Below the pieces are notes generated by a model. It saw only the letters and a list, made by a program, of their open reading frames with translations. It did no database searches and had not been told where the DNA came from. The position numbers and the translations under genes are program-made. Shown one piece after another: positions 54,245 to 62,005 of a stretch of DNA of 64,000 nt. The stretch comes from an uncultured Eubacteriales bacterium (lineage in GTDB: Bacteria; Bacillota; Clostridia; Oscillospirales; CAG-382), in the NCBI GenBank assembly GCA_900551295.1, contig URVJ01000001.1, positions 129,495 through 193,494 of the forward strand, in the 5' to 3' direction. Position 1 is the first letter of the stretch. Each line of letters begins with the position of its first letter.

Positions 54245-55993
54245 TTATACTGCAATCTGTGCCGGGGCGTAGCTGACAGCTACGCCTTTTCTCGTTTCCA
54301 TGATAATGTCGGCCTCCGGGATTTTCTTGTGGTCTGGCACTTCAAAGGCCCCGATGCAGTTGTAGTGGATGACCACCTGCTGATTGGTCACGCCATCCTG
54401 CTTTTCGGCGTGGTACACATCAATGTGGTCAATGAGTTCGGATACCATGCGCCGGGTGATTTTCGTCACATGGGTGTACCGCCTCACCGTTTCCAGAAAG
54501 TCCTCCATATCCATCTGCTGGCCTTCAGCCTTTTTCAGTTCCAACCGCAGAGTTTTGACCTTTGCGCCGATTTCGCCCTGTTCCTGTTCGTACCGCTTTG
54601 ACATCCTGGCAAACCGGGTATCGTCGATTTTGCCCGCTACATTGTCCTCATACAGCCGTTCAAAGAGCATATCCAGTTCCTTGTCGCGGGTCAGCAGTGT
54701 GTTCAGTTCCCGCTGTTTTCTTGCCCGGTCATTTTCGGACACCTTTGCGGAACGGCCCATCATAGCTTTTACAAAGTCACGCTCGTACTCATTGGCAAAG
54801 GCCGCCAAGCGGTTGACCTCATACAGTACCACCTGTTCCAGAAAATCCAGACGGATGTAGTGCGTCGCAGAACACTTCCGCAAGCCGGAGTTGTGGTTTT
54901 GACAACTGAAAAACTTAATGTTGTGGTTTTTCTGATTGAAATGGAAGTTGAGGTTGCCGCCGCATTCGGGGCATTTCAGCCGCCCGGAGAACACACTCGG
55001 CTCTTGGGTAACAGTCGGCTTTTTGCGCCGTGTTCCTTTCTGCAAAGCCTGTACCTTTTCCCATGTGACCCGGTCAATAATCGGCTCATGGACATTGAGG
55101 AAAATCGCTCTATTCTCTTCCGGATTTTCAATGCGCCGCTTCATTTTATAGGATTTGGAGTAGCTTTTGAAGTTGATGACATCGCCGCAGTACTCCTGTA
55201 AGGTCAGTATCTTCTTGACGGTGGTGTGTCCCCATTTGGTAGGCTCCAAGGTGCTTTTGGAGCCGCTGCGGTTGACACCCTTGCTTCGCCAGTAGTAGGT
55301 GGGATTTACGATGCCATCTGCACCCAAGTCGGTGGCAATCTCTGCCAAGCCATACCCCTCCAAAGCCATATCATAGATACGCCGCACCACATCGGCGGCC
55401 TCCGGGTCGATCACCCAAAACCGAGGATCGTCCGGGTTTTTGATGTACCCATAGGGCGGCTGTGACAGCGGGATACCCGCATTGCCTTTCATCTTGTTGA
55501 CGATCTTCCGCTTTTTCGAGATGTCCTTGGCGTACCACTCGTTCATAATGTTGCGGAACGGGGTAAATTCATTGTCACCCTCATCGCTGTCCACGCCATC
55601 GGAAACGGCAACCAAACGCACATCGTACTGCGGAAAAAATTCCTCCGTCAGCTTGCCGACCTCTATGTAGTTACGGCCAAGGCGGGACAGGTCTTTCACG
55701 AATACAGCCGATATGTATCCGGCCTCGATTGCGGTCAGCATTTTCTGAAAACCGGGCCGTTTCATGGTGGTGCCGGTAATGCCGTCGTCCACAAAAAATA
55801 AGGTGTCTGTGTAGCCTTTTTCCCGTGCTACCTTTTGCAGTAATTTCTTTTGATTTTGGATGCTGTTGGACTCGGCGTCCATGTTATCATCACGGCTCAG
55901 CCGGCAGTAGAGGGCAGCAGTGCCAAACTTGTGATTATCCGATAGTTTCAAAATATCCTCCTTCCCCGGGTGTCGGACAATCAGTATTTCCAA
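54245..55993 (-). CDS. Large serine recombinase (TnpX-like)
   Basis: Excises and inserts the mobile element. An N-terminal resolvase domain has the catalytic Ser33 in LYCRLSRDD, FFVDDGITGTTMKRPGFQKM and VKDLSRLGRNYIEVG. A recombinase domain follows (PPYGYIKNPDDPRFWVID, SKSTLEPTKWGHTTVKKIL), then a zinc ribbon (CPECGGNLNF ... CQNHNSGLRKCSATHYI) and a long coiled coil. Its 582 residues fit the Tn4451/TnpX type. Start is a TTG at 55993 with GGAGGT nine bases upstream. The tnpW-like frame overlaps this start. Confidence 0.92.
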   Translation of the reverse strand: MEILIVRHPGKEDILKLSDNHKFGTAALYCRLSRDDNMDAESNSIQNQKKLLQKVAREKGYTDTLFFVDDGITGTTMKRPGFQKMLTAIEAGYISAVFVKDLSRLGRNYIEVGKLTEEFFPQYDVRLVAVSDGVDSDEGDNEFTPFRNIMNEWYAKDISKKRKIVNKMKGNAGIPLSQPPYGYIKNPDDPRFWVIDPEAADVVRRIYDMALEGYGLAEIATDLGADGIVNPTYYWRSKGVNRSGSKSTLEPTKWGHTTVKKILTLQEYCGDVINFKSYSKSYKMKRRIENPEENRAIFLNVHEPIIDRVTWEKVQALQKGTRRKKPTVTQEPSVFSGRLKCPECGGNLNFHFNQKNHNIKFFSCQNHNSGLRKCSATHYIRLDFLEQVVLYEVNRLAAFANEYERDFVKAMMGRSAKVSENDRARKQRELNTLLTRDKELDMLFERLYEDNVAGKIDDTRFARMSKRYEQEQGEIGAKVKTLRLELKKAEGQQMDMEDFLETVRRYTHVTKITRRMVSELIDHIDVYHAEKQDGVTNQQVVIHYNCIGAFEVPDHKKIPEADIIMETRKGVAVSYAPAQIAV

Positions 55994-56165
55994 GTATATT
56001 GTACCTCCGCTTACCCCCGATGTTAAGGATGTCGCCGCTTTCCAAGTCTGCCAGCATGAGCTTTAAGAGGATATCCTTCATCGTTTCACCCGACCTCTTG
56101 TCCTTATAGACCGGGGTAACGATGAAGTTGATTTTGCCCACTTGATAGGTGTACTGCTCCGGCAT
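55935..56165 (-). CDS. TnpW-like small transposon protein
   Basis: A 77-residue protein, MPEQYTYQVGKINFIVTPV then KDKRSGETMKDILLKLMLAD, matching the small TnpW family found beside large serine recombinases; function unknown. The ATG at 56165 directly follows AAAGGAGG. Its last ~19 codons overlap the recombinase start in another frame. Confidence 0.75.
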   Translation of the reverse strand: MPEQYTYQVGKINFIVTPVYKDKRSGETMKDILLKLMLADLESGDILNIGGKRRYNILGNTDCPTPGEGGYFETIG

Positions 56166-56240
56166 TACGCCTCCTTTCGCACAAATAGATAAAAACCAAG
56201 GGGCGGCGCACAGCACCGCCCCTTGGCCCCCTCATAAGGG

Positions 56241-56265
56241 ACTTTGGGACAACTTGTCCCAAAGT
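56241..56265. repeat. GGGACAA/TTGTCCC palindrome, copy 1
   Basis: Perfect 12+1+12 inverted repeat with core ACTTTGGGACAA and its complement, between tnpW and the sigma-like gene. Related copies lie at 56821, 59372 and 60193. Confidence 0.75.
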
Positions 56266-56313
56266 TCATCCCTCATATACCAAGGACAGAAAACAGGCAA
56301 AACCGGATGCCAA

Positions 56314-56736
56314 TTACCAATTTTCTTTCAGATATTCCTTCATACTCTCAAGGCCGCGCAGGACGGAGCCGCGCACCGAGCCGCTATGTACGCCCTCGGT
56401 CCGGCCCACCTCGGCATAGCTCTTGTCATCAATGACGCAGGCCTCCACACGGCGGCCCTGCATTTCGGGCAGGGTGTTCAATGCGTTCCAGAGGTAGAAA
56501 AAGCGTTCTGCCCGCAGCACCAGCTCCTCCGGGGACGGCTCATGCAGACAGGCGGAATACTCGATGCCGTCATCGCAGTCCAGAGAATACTGTGCCTTGT
56601 TGCGGGTGACACGGCGGCGGTAGGCGGCCTCGTATCGCTTGTCAGCCTTCAGCTCTTCTGCAACCTCGTCGGGAACTTCGATATATTCATCATGGGTATA
56701 CCAAGAATAAAAGTCTTTCAGATTGATGGTTGTCAT
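56314..56736 (-). CDS. Sigma-70-like regulator of a mobile element
   Basis: A 140-residue protein. A non-conserved start (INLKDFYSWYTHDEYIEVP) precedes a region-4-like HTH (FFYLWNALNTLPEMQGRRVE, KSYAEVGRTEGVHSGSVRGS). It matches the short sigma-factor-like proteins carried by Tn916/Tn4451-like elements, which often control excision. No region 2 is evident. Confidence 0.75.
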   Translation of the reverse strand: MTTINLKDFYSWYTHDEYIEVPDEVAEELKADKRYEAAYRRRVTRNKAQYSLDCDDGIEYSACLHEPSPEELVLRAERFFYLWNALNTLPEMQGRRVEACVIDDKSYAEVGRTEGVHSGSVRGSVLRGLESMKEYLKENW

Positions 56737-56820
56737 TATATTTTCCTCCGTTCAGATTTTTTGTGGGTGGATAGTCGATCTGAACGGAGGGGCGGCGGAG
56801 ATCGGCAGCCGGGGCAGGCC

Positions 56821-56845
56821 ACTTTGGGACAAATTGTCCCGAAGT
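56821..56845. repeat. GGGACAA/TTGTCCC palindrome, copy 2
   Basis: ACTTTGGGACAA, one central base, then TTGTCCCGAAGT; one mismatch between the arms. Confidence 0.7.
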
Positions 56846-56852
56846 GCGGGCA

Positions 56853-56889
56853 TACAAAAACGCCCGCACAGCATGACGCTGTACGGGCG
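56853..56889 (-). terminator. Minus-strand terminator
   Basis: CGCCCGTACAGC (56889-56878) pairs with GCTGTGCGGGCG (56872-56861), followed by TTTTTGTATG. Confidence 0.65.
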
Positions 56890-57101
56890 CGCGAAACATG
56901 GTTGCAGTTGGTGTACTGGCAGATTTCACATCCGAAGTCAGACTTACCCGGAGGGGAAGCTACGCTTTTTTTAGCTGGTGCAAATCATGGGTGCTGTGAA
57001 AAAGCAAAATGAACACGACGATCCCTCCTCGGAAACCGCCGTGTTCCTTATAAAGTCGTCGTATAACGCGGCGGCTTTAATTGACAGCCGCCGAAAACAA
57101 A

Positions 57102-57144
57102 AGAGCCGATAACTCGCGCCCAAAGGCTGCGGGTTATCGGCTCT
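57102..57144 (-). terminator. Terminator after the KTR gene
   Basis: Perfect 12-base arms AGAGCCGATAAC (57102-57113) and GTTATCGGCTCT (57133-57144). On the minus strand it is followed by TTTGTTTTC; it lies five bases after the KTR stop. Confidence 0.75.
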
Positions 57145-57148
57145 GCGT

Positions 57149-57316
57149 CTATGCGTCTGGCTCTTTGATAACAGATATATTTAGTTCGTTAACGCATATC
57201 AGCGTCTCCTGTTTACACTTTGGGCAAAATAGCGGAAAATTTTTGAGCACAGTATCAATGCGGATTTTTGTCCGTGTTTTGCTCCTGCAAATAGGGCAGT
57301 TGATCCATTCCATCAT
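57149..57316 (-). CDS. Cysteine-rich KTR-domain small protein
   Basis: A 55-residue protein, MMEWINCPICRSKTRTKIRI then a stretch with NFPLFCPKCKQETLI and ending ISVIKEPDA. Two CPxC pairs form a small zinc ribbon. This KTR protein is common in Firmicutes integrative elements; its role is not established. The ATG overlaps the TAA of the anti-sigma-like gene (TAATG), so it is translationally coupled to it. Confidence 0.8.
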   Translation of the reverse strand: MMEWINCPICRSKTRTKIRIDTVLKNFPLFCPKCKQETLICVNELNISVIKEPDA

Positions 57317-58566
57317 TATTCAACAGGTACATTGTAGTAGAAACGGCTAGCAAGAACATCTCTGTCCTTATAGTAGGTATAAATATTTTCCACTCGTTCC
57401 CAAACCTGTTCATCAAAATAGATATCACTTCTCTGGCTGATAATGCTTTCGACATGCTGTCGGAGGTTTGTATAGAATAGATCGGTTACTTCGTAGCAAA
57501 CATACTGGTCATCTTCGTAAACCTTGTACTGCTCCAGCTGCTCAAATGTGATAATTTGACCGTGGATAAAGGCATAATCTTCCGGGCTCTGAATGTCATC
57601 TACACTGTAAGTGAAGAAATAGAGCAAGGGAACCTCTGCACCACCATCAACCTCGCCTTTGTGCTGGGGTACATAAGCACTTAAAACCAATGCGCTTTCA
57701 CCCTCTGCGGAGCCAACGGGGATACCATAACCGTCAAGTGTATGTTCATGTAGCCCTGTGAGCCAATGCTGCGTTTCCAACGGAGCGGTTTTATCAAAAA
57801 CAACATCCGGATTTAGGCCGTCAATAGCCAAGGGAGATGCCTCCGAGGCAACAATATCCCGATCAAGTGTAGCAAGTAGTTCTTGGCACTTTACAAGGTA
57901 GTTGTCAGCGTGGTTTCTCCGATCTGCAATATCGGTATAATAATTTTCAAAGTATGGCTGCAGTTCTTCCATAATCTGTGCTACCAGTTCTTTGTCAGCT
58001 TCAACGGGAGTTACAGGGATGGGGTCATCGACAACTGTTTTAATAGGCTCGGCAAAGGTGACAAAACACATCCAATCCTGCCCAAACATAAAATTGTTGT
58101 TTGTCAGCACAAAGTAATAGTTATCATCGGCAAGCGGCTGCTCCAGAAAATCCATATCGTATGCTTTGGAGAGGTCTACCGTCATAACGCCGTTCGTATG
58201 CGCTTCAAATTCTGTTCCATCAAAAACAATGGTATCAGAAACAGGCTCAACTTCCTTTCCGGTAGACCACCGCATAAGTTTAAGCTGTCGCTGGAAACTT
58301 AGGTCTTTGTCGGATTTGTTTGCCACTTGAATAGTCACGATACCATTACCCTCATAGGTGGCAGACAGACTAAGGTCATCTCCGGATAACGATGAAAACA
58401 GGCTGACAGCAAATGCCGTCATGGTGAGACTACAAACCAATACAGCAGCTACAAGCATAGCTGCTCTGATGGGCTGACGGCGGCGCCGAGTTTCCAACGC
58501 AACGCCTGTCTTTTCTTCGAAAATATCTTTTATATTCTGCAAATTCGTTTTATTGAAAGAATCCAT
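57316..58566 (-). CDS. Single-pass membrane protein, probable anti-sigma partner
   Basis: A 416-residue protein: ~35-residue basic cytoplasmic start (TNLQNIKDIFEEKTGVALET), one membrane helix at ~33-55 (RAAMLVAAVLVCSLTMTAFAV) and a large extracytoplasmic domain of unknown family, beta-rich at first (IVTIQVANKSDKDLSFQRQL) then helical. It lies 14 bases after the ECF sigma gene, the usual place for an anti-sigma factor. No zinc-anti-sigma HxxxCxxC motif is seen, so the role rests on position and topology. Confidence 0.7.
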   Translation of the reverse strand: MDSFNKTNLQNIKDIFEEKTGVALETRRRRQPIRAAMLVAAVLVCSLTMTAFAVSLFSSLSGDDLSLSATYEGNGIVTIQVANKSDKDLSFQRQLKLMRWSTGKEVEPVSDTIVFDGTEFEAHTNGVMTVDLSKAYDMDFLEQPLADDNYYFVLTNNNFMFGQDWMCFVTFAEPIKTVVDDPIPVTPVEADKELVAQIMEELQPYFENYYTDIADRRNHADNYLVKCQELLATLDRDIVASEASPLAIDGLNPDVVFDKTAPLETQHWLTGLHEHTLDGYGIPVGSAEGESALVLSAYVPQHKGEVDGGAEVPLLYFFTYSVDDIQSPEDYAFIHGQIITFEQLEQYKVYEDDQYVCYEVTDLFYTNLRQHVESIISQRSDIYFDEQVWERVENIYTYYKDRDVLASRFYYNVPVE

Positions 58567-58580
58567 ATTGGCCTCCTTGT

Positions 58581-59126
58581 TTAGTTTGAAAGCGACTCGC
58601 GCAATTTCAACTTTGTTTGATATAGGCGGTTATCAACCTGCTTAACGCTCATATCCATTGCAAGCGCAATTTCCTTTGGCTTTTGATCATAGTAATAGCG
58701 GCGGATCAAGATTTCCCGATCTGGCTCACCCAAGGCATTTACTGCTGCAATCAGGAACTTTCGGGTTTCGGCTTCAAGGATGTTATCGACAACACCAAGC
58801 TGGTCTATGAAATCGGTATTCTCAAGCGAAATCGTATTCCGTTTTGAAATTTCCCGACATCTGTTTACTGCTTGTGTTCTGGCAACAATGGAAAGCCATG
58901 TTTTTAACTTCCCTCGTTGGGGGTCGTATTTGTCAGGATGTTCCCATAAGTAAATGAATGTATCGGCAACACACTCCTCGACATCTTGAGTTGATCCCAT
59001 GTTGTTCAAAACCGCGCCTGCAACCGCCCACAGCAGTTTGGAGTACTTTGTAATCACTTCGTTGATTGCGGCTTCGTTTCGGTTCTTGATTGCGGTTATC
59101 GTTCTCTCGTCATTCAAAAAGTTCAC
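58581..59126 (-). CDS. ECF-type RNA polymerase sigma factor
   Basis: A 181-residue sigma factor. Region 2 has VEECVADTFIYLWEHPDKYD and GKLKTWLSIVARTQAVNRCR; region 4 has LGEPDREILIRRYYYDQKPK followed by EIALAMDMSVKQVDNRLYQT as the HTH. First gene of a three-gene unit with the membrane partner and the KTR protein. Confidence 0.9.
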   Translation of the reverse strand: MNFLNDERTITAIKNRNEAAINEVITKYSKLLWAVAGAVLNNMGSTQDVEECVADTFIYLWEHPDKYDPQRGKLKTWLSIVARTQAVNRCREISKRNTISLENTDFIDQLGVVDNILEAETRKFLIAAVNALGEPDREILIRRYYYDQKPKEIALAMDMSVKQVDNRLYQTKLKLRESLSN

Positions 59127-59284
59127 CTCTTGCCATGTGAATTAACCGGTCATATATAGTACGGTGAAATTCGTAAAAACACTTAAAGTATTTCAGAATT
59201 TTTAGCTATCAGTTTCTTGGACTACATATATTGTAGTTTCTTTCCATTCAACAGGCAAGGCTACGGATGGGGATTTCACTAACG

Positions 59285-59364
59285 GCAAGCAGGGCAAGTG
59301 TGGCCACACTTGCTATTTTTGCATCCCGTAGGGCTGCAAAAACGCTTGTTGGGGAGCCTCCCCA
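59285..59364. other. oriT-like cluster of inverted repeats
   Basis: Seen: a perfect 20-base palindrome of GCAAGTGTGG arms (59294-59313), TTTTTGCA (59316-59323) paired with TGCAAAAA (59335-59342), and the palindrome TTGGGGAGCCTCCCCAA (59348-59364). This layout resembles transfer origins of MobA/MobL-type mobilisable elements. No relaxase gene is present in the window. The rest of 59127-59783 shows no gene. Confidence 0.45.
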
Positions 59365-59371
59365 AACCCGG

Positions 59372-59400
59372 CGACTTCGGGACAGGTCGTCCCGAAGTCG
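59372..59400. repeat. GGGACAA/TTGTCCC palindrome family, copy 3
   Basis: CGACTTCGGGAC (59372-59383) and GTCCCGAAGTCG (59389-59400) are perfect arms around five bases. A degenerate further copy lies at about 59453-59475. Confidence 0.7.
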
Positions 59401-59783
59401 TGGCGTGCTGCGCCCTCTGTCTGCGGCCCGACGCTAATGCGCTGGGCCTTAACTTTGTGACAAAGTGTCCCAAAGAGAAAAACCGGGGGACGGCACAAAC
59501 CGTTCCCCGGTGCGTCAGATGTGGAAAGCATTTTGCAAAAAACATGAGAACAAGGAAATCGGATTGCCTACTCCTAAAGTGCATCTGTAAGCCCTTGAGA
59601 ATAGGGCAGTTTTAATGACGAATTTTCCACACGCCGCCTCCGCTTTCCCGCTGTTAGTAGGTTGAGAGTGTTAGCAGTATTTCGGGAAATTGAGGGTGGG
59701 TAAGGAAATCATATTACCACCACCAAAACCGTTGCCGGAAACCCTTGCAAACAGGGCCTTTTTTCAGTCCAAATGTCAACACA

Positions 59784-59951
59784 TCAGCTCTGCTTTTTAA
59801 GGCGTTCCTGATAACAGAAAACGCAAGCAATCTCCCGCCAATAAGGACACCCCGCACAAGGCGTTCCTTCCGGTGCCTTCTGCGGAGCGGGTATATCTTT
59901 ATGCGGAATCTCTTTCATCATGCGCTCATAGGGACTGTTGGTAAAGTTCAT
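59784..59951 (-). CDS. Small Cys-rich mobile-element protein
   Basis: A 55-residue protein, MNFTNSPYERMMKEIPHKDI, then TPCAGCPYWREIACVFCYQE. Four cysteines in CxxC and CxxC spacing suggest a metal ribbon. Short proteins of this NSPYERMM...CPY type recur in Clostridia mobile elements; the function is unknown. ATG 59951 follows GGAGG by seven bases; much longer upstream frames have no such support. Confidence 0.7.
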   Translation of the reverse strand: MNFTNSPYERMMKEIPHKDIPAPQKAPEGTPCAGCPYWREIACVFCYQERLKKQS

Positions 59952-60192
59952 AAGTAAACCTCCGTTGATGTTCAACCCAATCCCCCGCCCTTTCCCAGTC
60001 ATGGGAAAGGATGCGGCTCTGGAGGATATACCCCCGCCGCGCCGCCGGGAAATAGAACAGCCGGTGCCGCCAGTCAAGGGCAAGCCACCGCAAAAGCGGC
60101 GGTGCTGTGCACCCTTGACAGACAGCTCCCGGCTGTTCTGAACGATATGCGGCGACGGGGGATATACCACCAGAGCCATGTCTGGGGGAAGC

Positions 60193-60217
60193 GGTATGGG
60201 ACAATTTGTCCCGAAGT
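60193..60217. repeat. GGGACAA/TTGTCCC palindrome family, copy 4
   Basis: GGGACAA-T-TTGTCCC core at 60198-60212 with a CGAAGT right flank as in the other copies. The left flank is eroded. It lies near the change to AT-richer sequence. Confidence 0.65.
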
Positions 60218-60269
60218 TTGAAAAGGATTCTTACCAAATTGCTCAGATTACTACCATGAGAAAAACTGG

Positions 60270-60298
60270 TTGAAAAAAGACAAATCATGAGTTATAAT
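60270..60298 (+). promoter_or_regulatory. Promoter of the DUF5343/HEPN-like pair
   Basis: TTGAAA (60270-60275), 17-base spacer, TATAAT (60293-60298), 31 bases before the start. Confidence 0.7.
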
Positions 60299-60329
60299 GT
60301 AATAAAATCATGATTAAGGAGTGAAAAAT

Positions 60330-61025
60330 GTGGCTGACAAGCAAATTTATCCGATGATATCTGAAAAAAGCTGGTGGCAGCTTCGCAACCAGTTTAAGAA
60401 AACTATCCCCTCTGTTGTTAATGTGAGTTATTTGAAATCGTTGCTTAGTTTGAATTCTGATCAATCTGCGCGGAACATTTTAGCTCCTCTTAGACAAATG
60501 GGGATAATTGATGCGGACGGAAAACCGCAACCGCGGGCAACTGACTGGAGAAGTGATGCTAAATACCCAGACGTATGTTCCGCTATTATTGCTGAAATCT
60601 ATCCTCAAGAGCTGCTCGATCTTTTTCCTGATACGCAAGTTGACAATGCAACTGCGAAATCTTGGTTTATGGACACCTGCTCTTTAGGAGACAACGCCGC
60701 TGGCAAGATTACCTCGACCTTTTCTATGCTGAAAAGCGGTCAAATTAAAGCAGACGCTGATGTTACAAAGACCACGACAGCCCCCAAAAAAGCCAAGACA
60801 AATAAGCCGCAGAAAAGTGTTTTGGCTGATAATGGTGCCAATCCTGTTTCTGTACCCCCTATGCCAGCCGTTGATGCAAATGCTCCCATTATGCCTACTG
60901 TTGCCGCTTCTCCTACCCCGTCGGTACACATTGATTTGCAAATTCATATTTCGCCCGATGCATCTCCTGATCAAATCGACAGTATTTTTGCCAGTATGGC
61001 TAAACATCTTTACGGTAGATCTTAA
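60330..61025 (+). CDS. DUF5343-domain protein
   Basis: A 231-residue protein. The N-terminal ~115 residues match DUF5343, a winged-helix-like domain (YPMISEKSWWQLRNQFKKTI, ILAPLRQMGIIDADGKPQPR, AIIAEIYPQELLDLFPD). A low-complexity K/T/P/A linker follows, and a short C-terminal unit (VHIDLQIHISPDASPDQIDS, ending FASMAKHLYGRS) seen in related proteins. The start is the GTG at 60330, eight bases after AAGGAG; a GTG at 60321 overlaps the ribosome site. The next gene starts in its stop codon. Proteins of this type are often found with defence genes; the function is unproven. Confidence 0.75.
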   Translation: MADKQIYPMISEKSWWQLRNQFKKTIPSVVNVSYLKSLLSLNSDQSARNILAPLRQMGIIDADGKPQPRATDWRSDAKYPDVCSAIIAEIYPQELLDLFPDTQVDNATAKSWFMDTCSLGDNAAGKITSTFSMLKSGQIKADADVTKTTTAPKKAKTNKPQKSVLADNGANPVSVPPMPAVDANAPIMPTVAASPTPSVHIDLQIHISPDASPDQIDSIFASMAKHLYGRS

Positions 61026-61531
61026 TGGACAAGACTATTTTTTTGAAAGTCAAAAGGCTCCAAGAGGACATTGATGCTTCTTCTGGGGTACTACCACGAA
61101 AAGATGTAGAAAAGCAACTACCAGTTGATGCTTTTGATCAACTGGTAACAGATAAGGCACTCCGAAAAACGGTAGAGAAACTATACCGAGATGGCCACCA
61201 TGCTCGCGCTGTTGAGGAAGCATATAAGTTTATTGATAACTTGGTCAAAAAAACAGCAAAACAAGGTGACACAAATCTAACCGGTTCCAAACTGATGACA
61301 GCGGTCTTTAATGGGAATACTCCCATATTAAAGATTAACGCCGGAGAAAGCACTTCAGAACGGGATGAACAGATTGGATATATGCAAATCTTTTCTGGAT
61401 GTATGACAGGCATACGAAATCCTCGTGCTCATGAGTGTGACTGGGAAGATAGTGAACAACGCGCCTTACAACTTCTCGTTTGGGCAAATCATTTAGTCGA
61501 GAGGATACGCTTATCCGAGAAAGCTCAATAG
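61025..61531 (+). CDS. TIGR02391/Ymh-family protein with HEPN-like RNxxAH motif
   Basis: A 168-residue helical protein, with YRDGHHARAVEEAYKFIDNL, GSKLMTAVFNGNTPILKINA, DEQIGYMQIFSGCMTGIRNP followed by RAHECDWEDSEQRALQLLVW. This is the TIGR02391 (Ymh) pattern. RNPRAH fits the R-x4-H motif of HEPN ribonucleases, so an RNA-cleaving toxin or abortive-infection effector is a reasonable inference. Its ATG overlaps the upstream TAA (TAATG), which ties the two products together. Confidence 0.75.
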   Translation: MDKTIFLKVKRLQEDIDASSGVLPRKDVEKQLPVDAFDQLVTDKALRKTVEKLYRDGHHARAVEEAYKFIDNLVKKTAKQGDTNLTGSKLMTAVFNGNTPILKINAGESTSERDEQIGYMQIFSGCMTGIRNPRAHECDWEDSEQRALQLLVWANHLVERIRLSEKAQ

Positions 61532-61885
61532 AAATACCAATTGCCGACTACCCAAAACCGTTTTATACTTCTAATTTCGTGAAACCCTATAATTCTACTC
61601 GGACCATATCGAGTGTTCGTAACAAAATTCAATTATGAGCACTCGTTCACTTTGCTTCTTATTTTTTGTTTGGTGCTTAAATTCGAAAGCCTTGACGCTG
61701 CTGAAGTATTTTCTCTCAGTTTCAGCGCGCTGGAACTCGTAATTTCCTTTATAGAACTTACCGGAGGTATGAATATGGATGCAAATATTGTGGTGGGAAT
61801 CGGTTGTTATGGGGGAAGACCTGGCAATAGAGTCATTGCAATCAAACGAAAGCCATACCAAATAAAAATCTGAAGATAAACCGAA
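61532..61885. other. Non-coding or remnant stretch
   Basis: No supported gene. A possible 32-codon frame after CCGGAGGT at about 61764-61771 (MDANIVVGIGCYGGRPGNR) has a ribosome site but matches nothing. An imperfect inverted repeat CGAGTG.../...CACTCG lies near 61609-61645. Confidence 0.35.
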
Positions 61886-61912
61886 GTGGGTTCAATCCCC
61901 ACACCCCCACCA
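61886..61912 (+). pseudogene. tRNA 3'-end fragment (T-arm, acceptor strand, CCA)
   Basis: GTGGG-TTCAATC-CCCAC forms a perfect T-arm, followed by ACCCCC-A-CCA. No matching D-arm or anticodon arm lies upstream, so this looks like an attachment-site copy of a tRNA or tmRNA 3' end left by an integrative element. Confidence 0.55.
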
Positions 61913-61929
61913 AATCGCGGATTTCCGCG

Positions 61930-61966
61930 AAGCCGCAGAGTGCAGTGCTCTGCGGCTTTTGCTTTA
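61930..61966 (+). terminator. Terminator after the tRNA fragment
   Basis: AGCCGCAGAG (61931-61940) pairs perfectly with CTCTGCGGCT (61948-61957), followed by TTTGCTTT. Confidence 0.75.
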
Positions 61967-62005
61967 CAAGGGTTGAAATCAAGATTAAACATTTTATCAT
62001 TATTT

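Larger units (their letters stand above)
56737..57148. other. Non-coding stretch with hairpins
   Basis: Between the sigma-like gene and the KTR gene I see no convincing frame. It contains palindrome copy 2, a minus-strand terminator, inverted repeats GAACACG.../...CGTGTTC at about 57010-57050 and GGCGGCT/AGCCGCC at about 57070-57090. A minus-strand remnant with SDFGCEICQYTNCNHV may be the tail of a lost Cys-rich gene. Confidence 0.4.

Noticed and set aside
54107..54601. Plus-strand frame of 164 codons running through tRNA-Pro
   Set aside because: It overlaps the tRNA and the 3' end of the recombinase in antisense.
56149..57012. Plus-strand frame of 287 codons in the mobile element
   Set aside because: Antisense to the sigma-like gene and through the palindromes; no ribosome site or domain.
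61809..61912. A tmRNA or complete unusual tRNA ending at 61912
   Set aside because: Only the T-arm and acceptor 3' strand pair; the upstream sequence offers no D-arm, tag frame or full acceptor partner.
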